A stretch of DNA of 64,000 bases, from contig NZ_CP062941.1 of assembly GCF_015101885.1 (NCBI RefSeq), positions 2,604,001 through 2,668,000 on the forward strand. The letters are read 5' to 3'. Positions 53,032 to 61,947 of the stretch are shown here, piece by piece; position 1 is the first letter of the stretch; every line of letters begins with the position of its first letter. The translations under genes were made by a program, and so were the position numbers. Source of the DNA: Massilia litorea (lineage in GTDB: Bacteria; Pseudomonadota; Gammaproteobacteria; Burkholderiales; Burkholderiaceae_D). Under the pieces are notes generated by a model, which was given only the letters and a program-made list of their open reading frames with translations, searched no databases and had not been told where the DNA came from.

Positions 53032-53871
53032 ATGAATAAATGGTTGCTGGCCGGTTTTTTGTCGATATTCTCGCTTCAGGGCCTGGCGCAATCCGCGCCC
53101 GGCGAACAATTCTCCCGCGTCGGCAGCAATACCCTCGCCTGGGAATGCCGCGGTGCGGGCGACAAGACCGTATTGCTGATCGCCGGCATGGGCCTCGATG
53201 CGCATGCCACCTACAAGAACACCTTCCGCAATTTTTCTGCACCCGGCTACCAGATCTGCCTGTATGACCGGGCCGGCGTCGGGAAAAGCACCGCGCAAGG
53301 CGGGGTGCGCCCCCTGAACGTCCTGGCGGACGAGCTCGATGGCCTGATCAGGGAACGCCACTGGCACGACCTCGTCCTGGTCGCGCATTCCTTCGGCGGC
53401 CTGGTCGCGCGCGCTTATGCGCAGGCCCATCCGGAACAGGTCAGGGGCATCGTCTTTGTCGACAGCGTGCACGAGTCCTGGTATCCGGGATTGAAGAAGG
53501 CGCTGTCGCCGGACGGCTGGCGCATCATGGAAATGATCATCAACTGGGAAAAGGACAAGAATTCCCACGAAGATTTCGCCGAGGCCGTGCAGTCCATGAG
53601 CACCCGCGGCACCCCGCTCGCCATGCCGGTGACGGTCCTCAGCCGTGGGTTGCCGCACACGACGATCCGCCAGGCGAAAATGCGTTACGAGGACGTCGAC
53701 GCCTTCAACAGCACCTGGGACACCTCGCAATTCGAGCTCGCCAAAATCTCCGGCAATGCACGGCATGTGCGCATGCGCTACGCGGCGCACCTGTTCGACG
53801 AACAGGATCCCTGGCTGGTGATCGACGAGATCGGGTTAATGCTGAAACGGGCCGAAAGCCCCGCGCCATGA
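53032..53871 (+). CDS. Exported alpha/beta hydrolase upstream of a glycosyltransferase
   Basis: A 279-residue serine hydrolase. The ATG at 53032 lies behind AGGAG with 6-nt spacing, giving a signal peptide (WLLAGFLSIFSLQGLAQ). The oxyanion loop is LLIAGMGLDAHATY, then YDRAGVGKS, and the nucleophile is in AHSFGGLVARAYA near residue 122. A DQ/DP acid region and the histidine in RYAAHLFDEQDPW are near the C-terminus. It overlaps the glycosyltransferase gene by 4 bp (ATGA), so the two are co-translated. The pair may act on a lipid or glycoside, but the substrate is not known. Confidence 0.87.
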   Translation: MNKWLLAGFLSIFSLQGLAQSAPGEQFSRVGSNTLAWECRGAGDKTVLLIAGMGLDAHATYKNTFRNFSAPGYQICLYDRAGVGKSTAQGGVRPLNVLADELDGLIRERHWHDLVLVAHSFGGLVARAYAQAHPEQVRGIVFVDSVHESWYPGLKKALSPDGWRIMEMIINWEKDKNSHEDFAEAVQSMSTRGTPLAMPVTVLSRGLPHTTIRQAKMRYEDVDAFNSTWDTSQFELAKISGNARHVRMRYAAHLFDEQDPWLVIDEIGLMLKRAESPAP

Positions 53872-55193
53872 GCGGCATGAAAATCGGGATCCAGACCTGG
53901 GGCAGCCACGGCGATATTCGTCCTTTACTGGCATTGGCGGAAGGATTGCGGGCGGCCGGCAACGAAGTACATCTGGTGATTACCAGCGTCGACAGCGGTG
54001 CGTATCACGGCCTGGAGTCGACACCGGGCCTGCGCATCAGCGTGGTCGCGTCGCCCGTCCTCGTTCCCGAGCAGGAAGAGCAAATCGGCCGCATCGCCTA
54101 CGGCATCCGCAATCCCCTGAAACAGATGGCGACCATCCTGCGCATGTGCTTTGCACCGGTCGAAGACCTGATGTTCGAAGCGGCGCAGCGCCTGTGCGCC
54201 GAGTCCGACCTGGTGATCGGCCATTATTTCATGCATCCCTTGCAGGTTGCCGCCGAAAAGGCCGGCCGGCCTTATGTCAGCGTCCTGTTGTCGCACGCGG
54301 CCATTCCCAGCGACTTCAACCATCCTTTAGGTAAAGCCGCGCTCGGGAAAACAGCGCACCGCCTGTTGTGGCGGCTGATGCGCCGCCTGCTCAACGGCGT
54401 GCTGCTGCACTATCCAAACCGGCTGCGCGCCCAGGTCGGCCTGCCCCCGGCGCGCGACATCGTGACCGAGGTCTGGCTGTCGCAACACCTGACATTGGCC
54501 GCCGTCAGCCCCCGGCTCTGCCGCAGGCAGCCCGACTGGCCGGCCTCGCTGCAGGTGTGCGGTTTCCTCGATATGCCCGGCCTCGCGATCGACGGCGCCA
54601 TTCCCGCCGCGCTGACCGCCTTCCTCGACGCGGGCGATGCGCCGGTCTACATGAGCTTCGGCAGCTGGATGCCGAAGGATATCGCCGGGCAGACGCGGGC
54701 CCTGCAGCTGCTGACGCAGGCGGCCCGGCGCGCCGGCTGCCGCGCCATCATCCAGAGCCACGCCGCCGGCGCTTGCGGCTTTGCCTCGACCCGCGACATC
54801 CTGTACATCGCGACGGCGCCGCACCAGGCGATCTTCCCGCGCTGCCGCGCCGTGGTGCATCACGGCGGCGCCGGCACGACGCAAGCGGTGACGCTGGCCG
54901 GAAAACCGTCCGTCATCGTCGCCAACATCAGCGAACAGGAACACTGGGGCGGCGAACTGCGCCACCTGGGCATCGCCGCCAAGTTGGCCAAACGGCGCAG
55001 CGTGAGCGCCGCGGGACTCGCGAAACGCATCAGGCAGGTACTCGACGCGCCGGAGATGACGGCGAAGGCTGAAGCGATCGGCGCCGCGATGCGGGAAGAA
55101 AACGGCGTTGCCGAGGCGGTCGAACAGATCATGCGGCGGTTTCACGGCCGTGCCGCGGCTGCTGGCGAGTCCCTTCAGCCTGAAGCGCTCTGA
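53868..55193 (+). CDS. UGT-type (GT1) glycosyltransferase
   Basis: A 441-residue cytoplasmic GT-B enzyme. The N-terminal domain starts IGIQTWGSHGDIRPLLALAEGLRAAGNEVHLV, the sterol/lipid glucosyltransferase-like opening. The C-terminal domain has the nucleotide-sugar site HHGGAGTTQAVTLAGKPSVIV near residue 330, with PVYMSFGSW upstream. Relatives glycosylate sterols, macrolides, flavonoids or lipids. Which acceptor is used here is unknown. It overlaps the exported hydrolase by 4 bp and ends 12 bp before a convergent gene. Confidence 0.9.
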   Translation: MSGMKIGIQTWGSHGDIRPLLALAEGLRAAGNEVHLVITSVDSGAYHGLESTPGLRISVVASPVLVPEQEEQIGRIAYGIRNPLKQMATILRMCFAPVEDLMFEAAQRLCAESDLVIGHYFMHPLQVAAEKAGRPYVSVLLSHAAIPSDFNHPLGKAALGKTAHRLLWRLMRRLLNGVLLHYPNRLRAQVGLPPARDIVTEVWLSQHLTLAAVSPRLCRRQPDWPASLQVCGFLDMPGLAIDGAIPAALTAFLDAGDAPVYMSFGSWMPKDIAGQTRALQLLTQAARRAGCRAIIQSHAAGACGFASTRDILYIATAPHQAIFPRCRAVVHHGGAGTTQAVTLAGKPSVIVANISEQEHWGGELRHLGIAAKLAKRRSVSAAGLAKRIRQVLDAPEMTAKAEAIGAAMREENGVAEAVEQIMRRFHGRAAAAGESLQPEAL

Positions 55194-55205
55194 AACGCCC
55201 CCGCA

Positions 55206-56342
55206 TTACCAGCGGCGATACAGCCCGACCGACAGCCCGCGTTCGCGTGCATCATTGGCGCCGCGCGAGAAGCTGGCGCCCACCTTGCTGCCCCAGTTGT
55301 CCGACCAGTAGCGCACCCAGGTGACGCTGCCGCCGCCGGAGCGGGCGCGCCCGCCAGAGAGAGACAGGGGATCGTCGCTGCGCCCGCTGTTGGCGGTCGC
55401 TTCCAGGTAGCTGTCGGCGTCGCCGGCATAGTAGTAGCGCGCCAGCAGGCGCTGGCCATTGCTGTGCGAGCCTTGCGAGACGATGTTCTGGTGGCGCAGC
55501 TGGACATACCAGTTGCCGGCATATTTGCCCAGGCCGACGCCGTAGATGTTGACGCGCGCGTCGAAGCCGAGCACGTCGTCGGCGACGGAAGCCTCCCAGC
55601 CCTGGCCGAGCGACTGGTAGACCTCGACCCGGCCGGAATTGGCCGGGAACAGGCGCGCGGCGGGCGAACGCTGGTAGCGGATGTTGGCATACGCCCCGGT
55701 CCAGAGGTCGGCATAGGCATCGAGCGCCCAGGCGTGGCCGGTCTGGTCGAAGCGCTGCGCGCGCAGGGTCTCGAAGCCGATCGAGCCGCCCTTCATGTAG
55801 TGGCGCACGCTCGCGGTCTGGTCGTTCCAGCGCGGGCCGCTGCCCACATCGGTCCAGCTGCCGGACAGGCTGGCGGCCCAGGTGTAGCCGGCGGCCAGCA
55901 CCGCTTCCGGATTGCCGGCGCGGGTTTGCGGCGCCGGGCGCGGTTCCAGTGCCGCGAGGGCCGCATCGATTTCGGCGCCGTTCGCGCCCAGCGCGCGCGC
56001 CTTCTCGAGGTCGAGGCGGGCTGCGTCGGGGCGGCCCTGCCCCCTGTGCAGGTTGGCGAGCGCGAGCCAGACGTCGGCGTAAGCGGGAGAAGCCTTCGCC
56101 GCCGCTTCGAGATCAAGCTGGGCTTCGCTCCAGCGTTCCATGCGCGTGTAGACGATGCCGCGTCCGAGCAGCACGTCGACATTGCCGGGCGACTGAGCCA
56201 GCAGCGCGTTGTAGGCGGCCAGGGCAAGCGCCGGCTGGCCGGCATTCGCGAGGCTGCGCGCTTTCTCGTACTGTTCGTCGAAGGAGGCCGGGCTGGCGGT
56301 TTGTACCTGGGCGGTCGGGGGTAGCTGGAAGTCGATGGGCAT
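55206..56342 (-). CDS. TPR-containing YaiO-type outer-membrane beta-barrel protein
   Basis: A 378-residue protein. Residues ~15-130 form tetratricopeptide repeats (YEKARSLANAGQPALALAAYN, YADVWLALANLHRGQGRPDAARLDLEKA). From ~145 on, alternating aromatic strands (LDAYADLWTGAYANIRYQRS, NWYVQLRHQNIV, RLLARYYYAGDADSYLEA) and the ending LSVGLYRRW suggest a barrel. Related YaiO proteins are outer-membrane proteins. The start is uncertain: ATG at 56342 is used; ATG at 56378 or TTG at 56399 would extend it. No option gives a clear signal peptide, which is odd for an outer-membrane protein. Confidence 0.75.
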   Translation of the reverse strand: MPIDFQLPPTAQVQTASPASFDEQYEKARSLANAGQPALALAAYNALLAQSPGNVDVLLGRGIVYTRMERWSEAQLDLEAAAKASPAYADVWLALANLHRGQGRPDAARLDLEKARALGANGAEIDAALAALEPRPAPQTRAGNPEAVLAAGYTWAASLSGSWTDVGSGPRWNDQTASVRHYMKGGSIGFETLRAQRFDQTGHAWALDAYADLWTGAYANIRYQRSPAARLFPANSGRVEVYQSLGQGWEASVADDVLGFDARVNIYGVGLGKYAGNWYVQLRHQNIVSQGSHSNGQRLLARYYYAGDADSYLEATANSGRSDDPLSLSGGRARSGGGSVTWVRYWSDNWGSKVGASFSRGANDARERGLSVGLYRRW

Positions 56343-56516
56343 GGAAACGGAGTAAAGGGCCGGGCAGCATGGTGCCATGGCGCAACTTTGCCCCAGCAAG
56401 GGGGAGGCGTCAAGGAGAGCGAGCCGCGATCGGCAAAGGTGTCGCGTGCTGGCTTCAAAGCGTGACCAAGGTGATCAGGGATTTTGTTGGACTGCCACGC
56501 TGCCCGCGAATGGGGC

Positions 56517-56546
56517 AAAAAAAAGCCGCCCGGCAATGCGGGCGGC
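56517..56546 (-). terminator. Rho-independent terminator of the first chemotaxis receptor gene
   Basis: GCCGCCC (56525-56531) pairs with GGGCGGC (56540-56546); the preceding A-run becomes a T-run on the minus strand. It lies 33 bp past the receptor stop codon at 56579. Confidence 0.85.
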
Positions 56547-56578
56547 CTGTTACTGCGGGTACGGCAGGTAAAAACAGT

Positions 56579-58276
56579 TCAGAAGGTTTCCCACTCATCC
56601 GCGCTGACGCGTGCCGGCGCTTTCGCCGACGCTTTTACCGGGGCTGGCCTGGTGACGCGCAGGGCAGGCGCCGGGCGGGGCAGGGCGCGGGCCGGGGAGG
56701 CTGCGGCTGCCGGAGCGGCCAGCGCAGGACCGTTCAGCTTGAACACGCCCACGACTTGCGCCAGTTGCGCAGCCTGGTCCTGCATCGAGCCGGCGGCGGC
56801 GGCGGCTTCCTCGACCAGCGCGGCGTTCTGCTGGGTGACCTGGTCCATCTGGCCGATGGCCTGGTTCACCTGCTCGATGCCGCCGGTCTGTTCCTGGCTG
56901 GCGTGGGTGATCTCGGCCATGATGTCGGTGACGCGGCGGATCGACGAGACGACTTGTTCCATCGTGGCGCCGGCCTGGTCGACCAGCTTGGCGCCGACGT
57001 CGACCTTGTCGACCGAATCGCCGATCAGGACCTTGATTTCCTTCGCCGCCGCTGCCGAGCGCTGGGCCAGGTTACGCACTTCGGAAGCGACGACCGCGAA
57101 GCCGCGGCCCTGCTCGCCGGCACGCGCCGCCTCGACGGCCGCGTTCAGCGCCAGGATGTTGGTCTGGAAGGCGATGCCGTCGATGACGCCGATGATGTCG
57201 ACGATCTTGCGCGAGGATTCGTTGATCGAGCCCATGGTCGTGATGACCTGGCCGACCACCGCGCCGCCTTGCGCCGCGACTTCCGAGGCGGCGATCGACA
57301 GCTGGTTGGCCTGGCGGGCGTTGTCGGCGTTCTGGCGCACGGTGGTGGTCAGTTCTTCCATTGAGGCGGCGGTTTCTTCGAGTGCGCCTGCCTGCTGTTC
57401 GGTACGGGCCGAGAGGTCCAGGTTGCCGGCCGAGATTTCGGCCGAGCCGGTGGCGATGGTATCGGTACCGTTGCGTACCTGGGTGACGATCTTCACCAGG
57501 CTGTCGTTCATGTGGCGCAGGGCGCGCAGCAGGGCGCCGGTTTCGTCCTTGGTATCGGTATCGATGGTGCGGGTCAGGTCGCCGCCGGCCACGGTTTCGG
57601 CCAGTTCCACCGCGGCGCGGATCGGACGGGTGATGCCGGTGGTGAGCAGCCAGGACAGGATCGCGCCGAGCAGCACGGCGCCGGCGGTCAGCACGGCGAT
57701 GATGGTGGTGCTGCGGGTGGCGGTGGCGTCGATCGCCTTGGCGGTGGCGTCGATGCTGGAACGCTGCATGACGACCAGCTCCTGCAGCAGTTCCTGGTAC
57801 AGCTTGGAGGCGGGGGTGAACTTCTCGTCGAGCAGGCGCGCCGCTTCTTCTTCGTTGCCGGCGGCCTTGGCCTTGACGGCGCCGTCGCGCGAGGCGCTGT
57901 AGAGTTTGCGCTGTTCGAGGATCTTCGCGAACAGCGCTTTTTCGGCTTCGCCTTCGATCAGCGGCTCGATCTCCTTGAGCAGCTCGGCGGCCTTCTTGAC
58001 CGAGGCGGCCGAGTCTTCCTTGAAATAGGGGCCGAGGGCCGGGTCGGTGCTCTTGACGATGGCGGCGGTGCGGCGGATCGATGCGAAGTTCAGGCTGTAC
58101 CAGTCGGTGATCGCACGCTCCTTGGTCAGCGGCGCGGCCATCATGGCGCGGGTGGAGTCGGCCACTTCGTTCAGGCGCCAGACGCCGGCAACAGCGATCA
58201 GCACCGTCATGGCGAGGATCAGCGCAAAGCCGATTCCCAGGCGCTTGCCGATCTTGATATTCGAGATGAAGCCCAT
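56579..58276 (-). CDS. Methyl-accepting chemotaxis protein (4HB sensor domain)
   Basis: A 565-residue chemoreceptor. The ATG at 58276 follows AAGGA and gives MGFISNIKIGKRLGIGFALILAM, a basic start with the first membrane helix (~12-32). A four-helix-bundle periplasmic domain (~35-190) contains the MMAAPLTKERAITDWYSLNF segment. A second membrane helix (~190-212), a HAMP domain and the signalling hairpin follow; the CheA/CheW tip is [20 protein letters not shown]. The C-terminus ends in EWETF, the pentapeptide that tethers CheR/CheB in Tsr-type receptors. Ligand unknown. Divergent from the M20 amidohydrolase. Confidence 0.95.
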   Translation of the reverse strand: MGFISNIKIGKRLGIGFALILAMTVLIAVAGVWRLNEVADSTRAMMAAPLTKERAITDWYSLNFASIRRTAAIVKSTDPALGPYFKEDSAASVKKAAELLKEIEPLIEGEAEKALFAKILEQRKLYSASRDGAVKAKAAGNEEEAARLLDEKFTPASKLYQELLQELVVMQRSSIDATAKAIDATATRSTTIIAVLTAGAVLLGAILSWLLTTGITRPIRAAVELAETVAGGDLTRTIDTDTKDETGALLRALRHMNDSLVKIVTQVRNGTDTIATGSAEISAGNLDLSARTEQQAGALEETAASMEELTTTVRQNADNARQANQLSIAASEVAAQGGAVVGQVITTMGSINESSRKIVDIIGVIDGIAFQTNILALNAAVEAARAGEQGRGFAVVASEVRNLAQRSAAAAKEIKVLIGDSVDKVDVGAKLVDQAGATMEQVVSSIRRVTDIMAEITHASQEQTGGIEQVNQAIGQMDQVTQQNAALVEEAAAAAGSMQDQAAQLAQVVGVFKLNGPALAAPAAAASPARALPRPAPALRVTRPAPVKASAKAPARVSADEWETF

Positions 58277-58569
58277 TACAGCATTCCTTGTCGTAGGTAG
58301 TAGAAACGTGGCGGTCGCGCGACACTGGCAGCCACGAAATAGCATAATCAAATGCTTGGAGGAGGCGGATTCTACGATTGTTTCCGTAGGGAACGCCATA
58401 AAAAAAGTGATGTAGGGAAATTTTTACGACACTTTTTACTGCCACTATTGCCACGTTAATTGTCAAATATTGCTTTGAGGAACTGATTTTGTTACGCTGC
58501 TGAACCTTTGAAACCTGAAATAGATTTCGTTCTGCCCGCGCCCCGGTGGCGCTCCCATCCCCCGAGACC

Positions 58570-59898
58570 ATGAAACCATCTTCCCGCCTCCTGAAACACC
58601 TCCTGCTGGCCGGCGCGACCGCCGCCGGTGCCGCCCACGCTGCCCTGCCGCCGGAATTCACGGCCCAGCTGGACAAGGATTACCCGACCATCGAAGCGCT
58701 GTACCAGGATCTGCACCGCAATCCCGAGCTGGCCTTCAACGAAGTCCAGACGGCGAAGAAGCTGGCCGAGCGCGTGAAAGCGCTGGGCTTCGAGGTGACC
58801 ACCGGCGTCGGCGGCACCGGCATCGTCGCGATCCTGAAGAACGGTCCCGGCCCGATCGCCATGCTGCGTACGGAACTCGATGCGCTGCCGGTGCAGGAAA
58901 AGACAGGCTTCGCGTTTGCCAGCACCGTCACCACCAGGAACGCGGCCGGCGAGACCGTGCCGGTCATGCACGCCTGCGGCCACGACGTCCACATGTCGGC
59001 CTGGTATGCCACCGCCAAGCTGATGGCGGAAAACCGCAAGGCCTGGAGCGGCACCCTGATGCTGGTCGGCCAGCCGGCCGAAGAGCCGCTGAAGGGTTCC
59101 GAGGCGATGCTCAAGGACGGCCTGTTCAAGCGCTTCCCGAAGCCTGACTACGCGATCTCGATGCACGACGAGGGCACGCTGCCGGCGGGCCAGGTCGGCT
59201 GGCATGCCGCCCACTTCCGCGCCTCGGCCGACACGGTCACGATCACCATCCATGGCCAGGGCGGCCACGGCGCCACGCCGCAGGAAACGCGTGACCCGGT
59301 CGTCATGTCGGCCCGCATCGTGATGGCGCTGCAGACCCTGATTTCGCGCGAGAACAACCCGGCCGACCCGGTCGTCATCACCGTCGGCAGCATCCACGGC
59401 GGCACCCAGGCCAACATCGTGCCGGACCAGGTCAAGCTGCAGCTGACGGTCCGCACCTTCAAGCCGGAAGTGCGCCAGCGCGTACTGGCCAGCATCGTGC
59501 GTGAAGTCGAGGGCGAAGCGCAAGCCGCGGGCGCGCCGAAGAAGCCGCAGATCGACATCGTGCCCGGCGCCGACTCGGTCTACAACGATCCGGAGCTGAC
59601 CGCACGCGCCGTCAGCGCGGTGACGGGCGCGCTCGGCGCCCAGAACGTGGTCGAAATGCCGGCCAAGATGACCTCGGAAGATTTTGCCAACTACGGCCAG
59701 GCCGGCGTGAAAGCCGTGCTGCTGCACGTGGGCGCGGTCGAACCGGGCAAGCTGGCGGCCGCGCGCAAGGCGGGCAAGTACCCGCCGGGCACCCATTCGC
59801 CGCAGTGGGCGCCGGAGTTCAAGCCGACCGTGCGTTCCTTCATTCAGGCGGAGACGGCGATTCTGCTGGACCTGCTCAAGCCGGGGCAGAACAAGTAA
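58570..59898 (+). CDS. M20 family metallo-amidohydrolase (exported)
   Basis: A 442-residue peptidase/amidohydrolase of the AmhX/hippurate hydrolase branch. The ATG at 58570 gives a signal peptide (LLKHLLLAGATAAGAAHA); an upstream GTG at 58546 adds only a few residues. The metal-binding pieces are MHACGHDVHMS near residue 135 and GQPAEEPLKGSEAML near 168. The catalytic base glutamate is in the AEEP segment. The dimerisation domain has IHGQGGHGATPQETRDPV and the C-terminal TSEDFANYG. It would hydrolyse N-acyl or N-aroyl amino acids in the periplasm. It lies between chemoreceptor genes. Confidence 0.93.
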   Translation: MKPSSRLLKHLLLAGATAAGAAHAALPPEFTAQLDKDYPTIEALYQDLHRNPELAFNEVQTAKKLAERVKALGFEVTTGVGGTGIVAILKNGPGPIAMLRTELDALPVQEKTGFAFASTVTTRNAAGETVPVMHACGHDVHMSAWYATAKLMAENRKAWSGTLMLVGQPAEEPLKGSEAMLKDGLFKRFPKPDYAISMHDEGTLPAGQVGWHAAHFRASADTVTITIHGQGGHGATPQETRDPVVMSARIVMALQTLISRENNPADPVVITVGSIHGGTQANIVPDQVKLQLTVRTFKPEVRQRVLASIVREVEGEAQAAGAPKKPQIDIVPGADSVYNDPELTARAVSAVTGALGAQNVVEMPAKMTSEDFANYGQAGVKAVLLHVGAVEPGKLAAARKAGKYPPGTHSPQWAPEFKPTVRSFIQAETAILLDLLKPGQNK

Positions 59899-59918
59899 GC
59901 TCGACAGGCAGGAACGAG

Positions 59919-59948
59919 AACGCCGGCTCGATGCCGGCGTTTTTGTTT
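59919..59948 (+). terminator. Rho-independent terminator of the amidohydrolase gene
   Basis: AACGCCGGC (59919-59927) pairs with GCCGGCGTT (59933-59941) in a perfect 9-bp stem, loop TCGAT, followed by TTTTGTTTG. It starts 21 bp after the stop codon. Confidence 0.92.
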
Positions 59949-59977
59949 GTGCGATGCGTTTCGGTGTGTTCGCCCTT

Positions 59978-60003
59978 GTAGGGTGGGCTCTCGAGCCCAC
60001 GCG
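59978..60003. repeat. Partial GTAGGGTGGGC-family repeat
   Basis: GTAGGGTGGGCTC followed by TCGAGCCCACGCGG forms a local palindrome around CTCGAG (59988-59993). It matches one half of the elements at 22165 and 29280 and sits between a plus-strand terminator and the terminator of the next chemoreceptor. Confidence 0.7.
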
Positions 60004-60030
60004 GTACACGTTTGCATGCCTGCGGCGTCC

Positions 60031-60058
60031 AAAAAAAACCGCCGGCATGCGGGCGGCT
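60031..60058 (-). terminator. Rho-independent terminator of the second chemotaxis receptor gene
   Basis: CCGCC and GGCGG arms around GGCATGCG, with an A-run at 60031-60038, become a hairpin plus T-run on the minus strand. It lies about 27 bp past the receptor stop codon. Confidence 0.8.
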
Positions 60059-60084
60059 TTCTCGGTTTCGCTATTGAAGGGCGA

Positions 60085-61776
60085 TCAAAACGTTTCCCAC
60101 TCGTCCGCCATCGCGGTGGCACGCGCCGAGGGCTTGACGGCTGCTGCAACCGGCGCCTTCGCCGTACGTGCAAGCTGCTTCGGACGCACCGCGATCGCAC
60201 GTGCCGCCGCCGGTGCCGCCACTGCCTGCGCATCGAGCTTGAACACGCCCACCACCTGTGCCAGCTTGGCTGCCTGCTCCTGCATGGCGCCCGCTGCCGC
60301 GGCCGATTCCTCGACCAGGGCCGCATTCTGCTGGGTCGCTTCATCCATCTGGCCGATGGCGATATTCACCTGCTCGATACCGCCGGTCTGCTCCTGGGTC
60401 GCATGCGTGATCTCGGCCATGATGTCGGTGACGCGGCGGATCGATTCGACCACCTGCTCCATCGTGGCGCCGGCCTGGTCGACCAGCCTGGCGCCGGCGT
60501 CGACCTTCTCGACCGAGTCGCCGATCAGGCCCTTGATCTCTTTTGCCGCCGCGGCCGAACGCTGGGCCAGGGTGCGCACCTCGGAGGCGACGACCGCGAA
60601 GCCGCGGCCCTGTTCGCCGGCACGTGCCGCTTCGACTGCCGCGTTCAGCGCCAGGATGTTGGTCTGGAAGGCGATGCCGTCGATGACGCCGATGATGTCG
60701 ACGATCTTGCGCGAGGACTCGTTGATCGAACCCATGGTGGTAATCACCTGGCCGACCACGGAGCCGCCTTCGACGGCCACGTTCGAGGCGGTAATCGCCA
60801 GCTGGTTGGCCTGGCGTGCGTTGTCCGCGTTCTGGCGCACGGTGCCCGTGATCTGCTCCATCGACGCTGCCGTTTCTTCGAGCGAGGCCGCCTGCTGTTC
60901 GGTGCGCGAGGACAGGTCCATGTTGCCGGCGGCGATTTCGCTGGAGGCGCCGCTGATGGTGTCGGTGCCGCCGCGTACTTCGGTGACGATTTTCACCAGG
61001 CTGTCGTTCATGTGGCGCAGGGCGCGCAGCAGGGCGCCGGTTTCGTCTTTCGAGGTGGCGTCGATGCGGCGCGTCAGGTCGCCGCTGGCGACCGTCTCGG
61101 CCAGTTCCACGGCTTCGCGGATCGGACGCACGATGCCGCGCGTGAGCATCCAGGAGCACAGCGCTCCGAGCGCCACCGCAACCGCGGCCAGGATGCCGAT
61201 CATGCGTGCGCTGGCGTTATTGTCGGCTTTGATGCCGGCGGCGATGGCGTCGATGCGGTCCTGCTGCATCTTGACCAGCTCGGCCAGCGTGCCCTCGTAG
61301 ACATCGGCGGCCGGCATGTATTCTTCGGTCAGGATGCGGGCGGCGCCGTCGGGATCGCCGTCGGTGCGTGCCTTGACCGCCTTGTCCTTGGCCTTGGTAT
61401 AGGCCTTGCGCAGTTCGCCAATGCGGTCGAACAGGGCGCGCTCTTCCTTGCCTTCCAGGAGCGGTTCAATTTCCTTGATCAGCGCCGACGAACGGCCCGA
61501 GGTCTTGGCGCCGTCGGCCTTGAAGAACTCGGCCAGGCTGGTGTCGTTGCTTTTGACAATGGCGGCGGTACGGCGCACCGCGGCGAAGGTCTGGGTATGC
61601 CACTCGCTCAACAGGCGCTCCTTGGCCAGGGGCGCCGCCATCATGGCGCTGGTGGCATCGGCAATCGTATTCAGTCGCCAGATGCCGGCCACGGCAATCA
61701 CGATGGTCAATGCAAGCACCAGCGTGAAGACGGCACCGAGGCGTTTTCCGATATTCATATTAGTAAATGTATTCAT
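60085..61776 (-). CDS. Methyl-accepting chemotaxis protein (4HB sensor domain)
   Basis: A 563-residue chemoreceptor with first membrane helix [19 protein letters not shown], a four-helix periplasmic domain with [20 protein letters not shown], a second membrane helix ([20 protein letters not shown]), HAMP, and the signalling hairpin with [20 protein letters not shown]. It ends in EWETF, the CheR/CheB tether. From the HAMP domain to near the C-terminus the DNA is almost identical to the next receptor, while the sensor domains differ. This suggests gene duplication with later conversion of the signalling part. Ligand unknown. Confidence 0.95.
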   Translation of the reverse strand: MNTFTNMNIGKRLGAVFTLVLALTIVIAVAGIWRLNTIADATSAMMAAPLAKERLLSEWHTQTFAAVRRTAAIVKSNDTSLAEFFKADGAKTSGRSSALIKEIEPLLEGKEERALFDRIGELRKAYTKAKDKAVKARTDGDPDGAARILTEEYMPAADVYEGTLAELVKMQQDRIDAIAAGIKADNNASARMIGILAAVAVALGALCSWMLTRGIVRPIREAVELAETVASGDLTRRIDATSKDETGALLRALRHMNDSLVKIVTEVRGGTDTISGASSEIAAGNMDLSSRTEQQAASLEETAASMEQITGTVRQNADNARQANQLAITASNVAVEGGSVVGQVITTMGSINESSRKIVDIIGVIDGIAFQTNILALNAAVEAARAGEQGRGFAVVASEVRTLAQRSAAAAKEIKGLIGDSVEKVDAGARLVDQAGATMEQVVESIRRVTDIMAEITHATQEQTGGIEQVNIAIGQMDEATQQNAALVEESAAAAGAMQEQAAKLAQVVGVFKLDAQAVAAPAAARAIAVRPKQLARTAKAPVAAAVKPSARATAMADEWETF

Positions 61777-61895
61777 CTTAAAACCTTCGGTTATGCTTAA
61801 TTCGAAGATTGTACATTTCTATATGGTAATTTTTTGATTGATACGGAAACTACGTATTCTCAAAAGCAACACTTGCCCAATGCAGGCGCAAAAAG

Positions 61896-61922
61896 AAACC
61901 GCCCGGGATGCGGGCGGTTTTG
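61896..61922. terminator. Bidirectional-looking terminator after the third chemotaxis receptor gene
   Basis: AAACCGCCCG (61896-61905) and CGGGCGGTTT (61911-61920) form a perfect 10-bp stem with a 5-nt loop; A-rich and T-rich flanks lie on either side. It lies 28 bp past the stop codon of the minus-strand gene at 61948. Confidence 0.88.
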
Positions 61923-61947
61923 TCGGTCAAGTCAGGCAAGCAGCGGG

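Noticed and set aside
59947..61800. Long antisense frames opposite the chemoreceptors (also 61834-63864)
   Set aside because: The two frames resemble each other only because the underlying receptor genes are near-identical. The real genes carry HAMP and signalling motifs.
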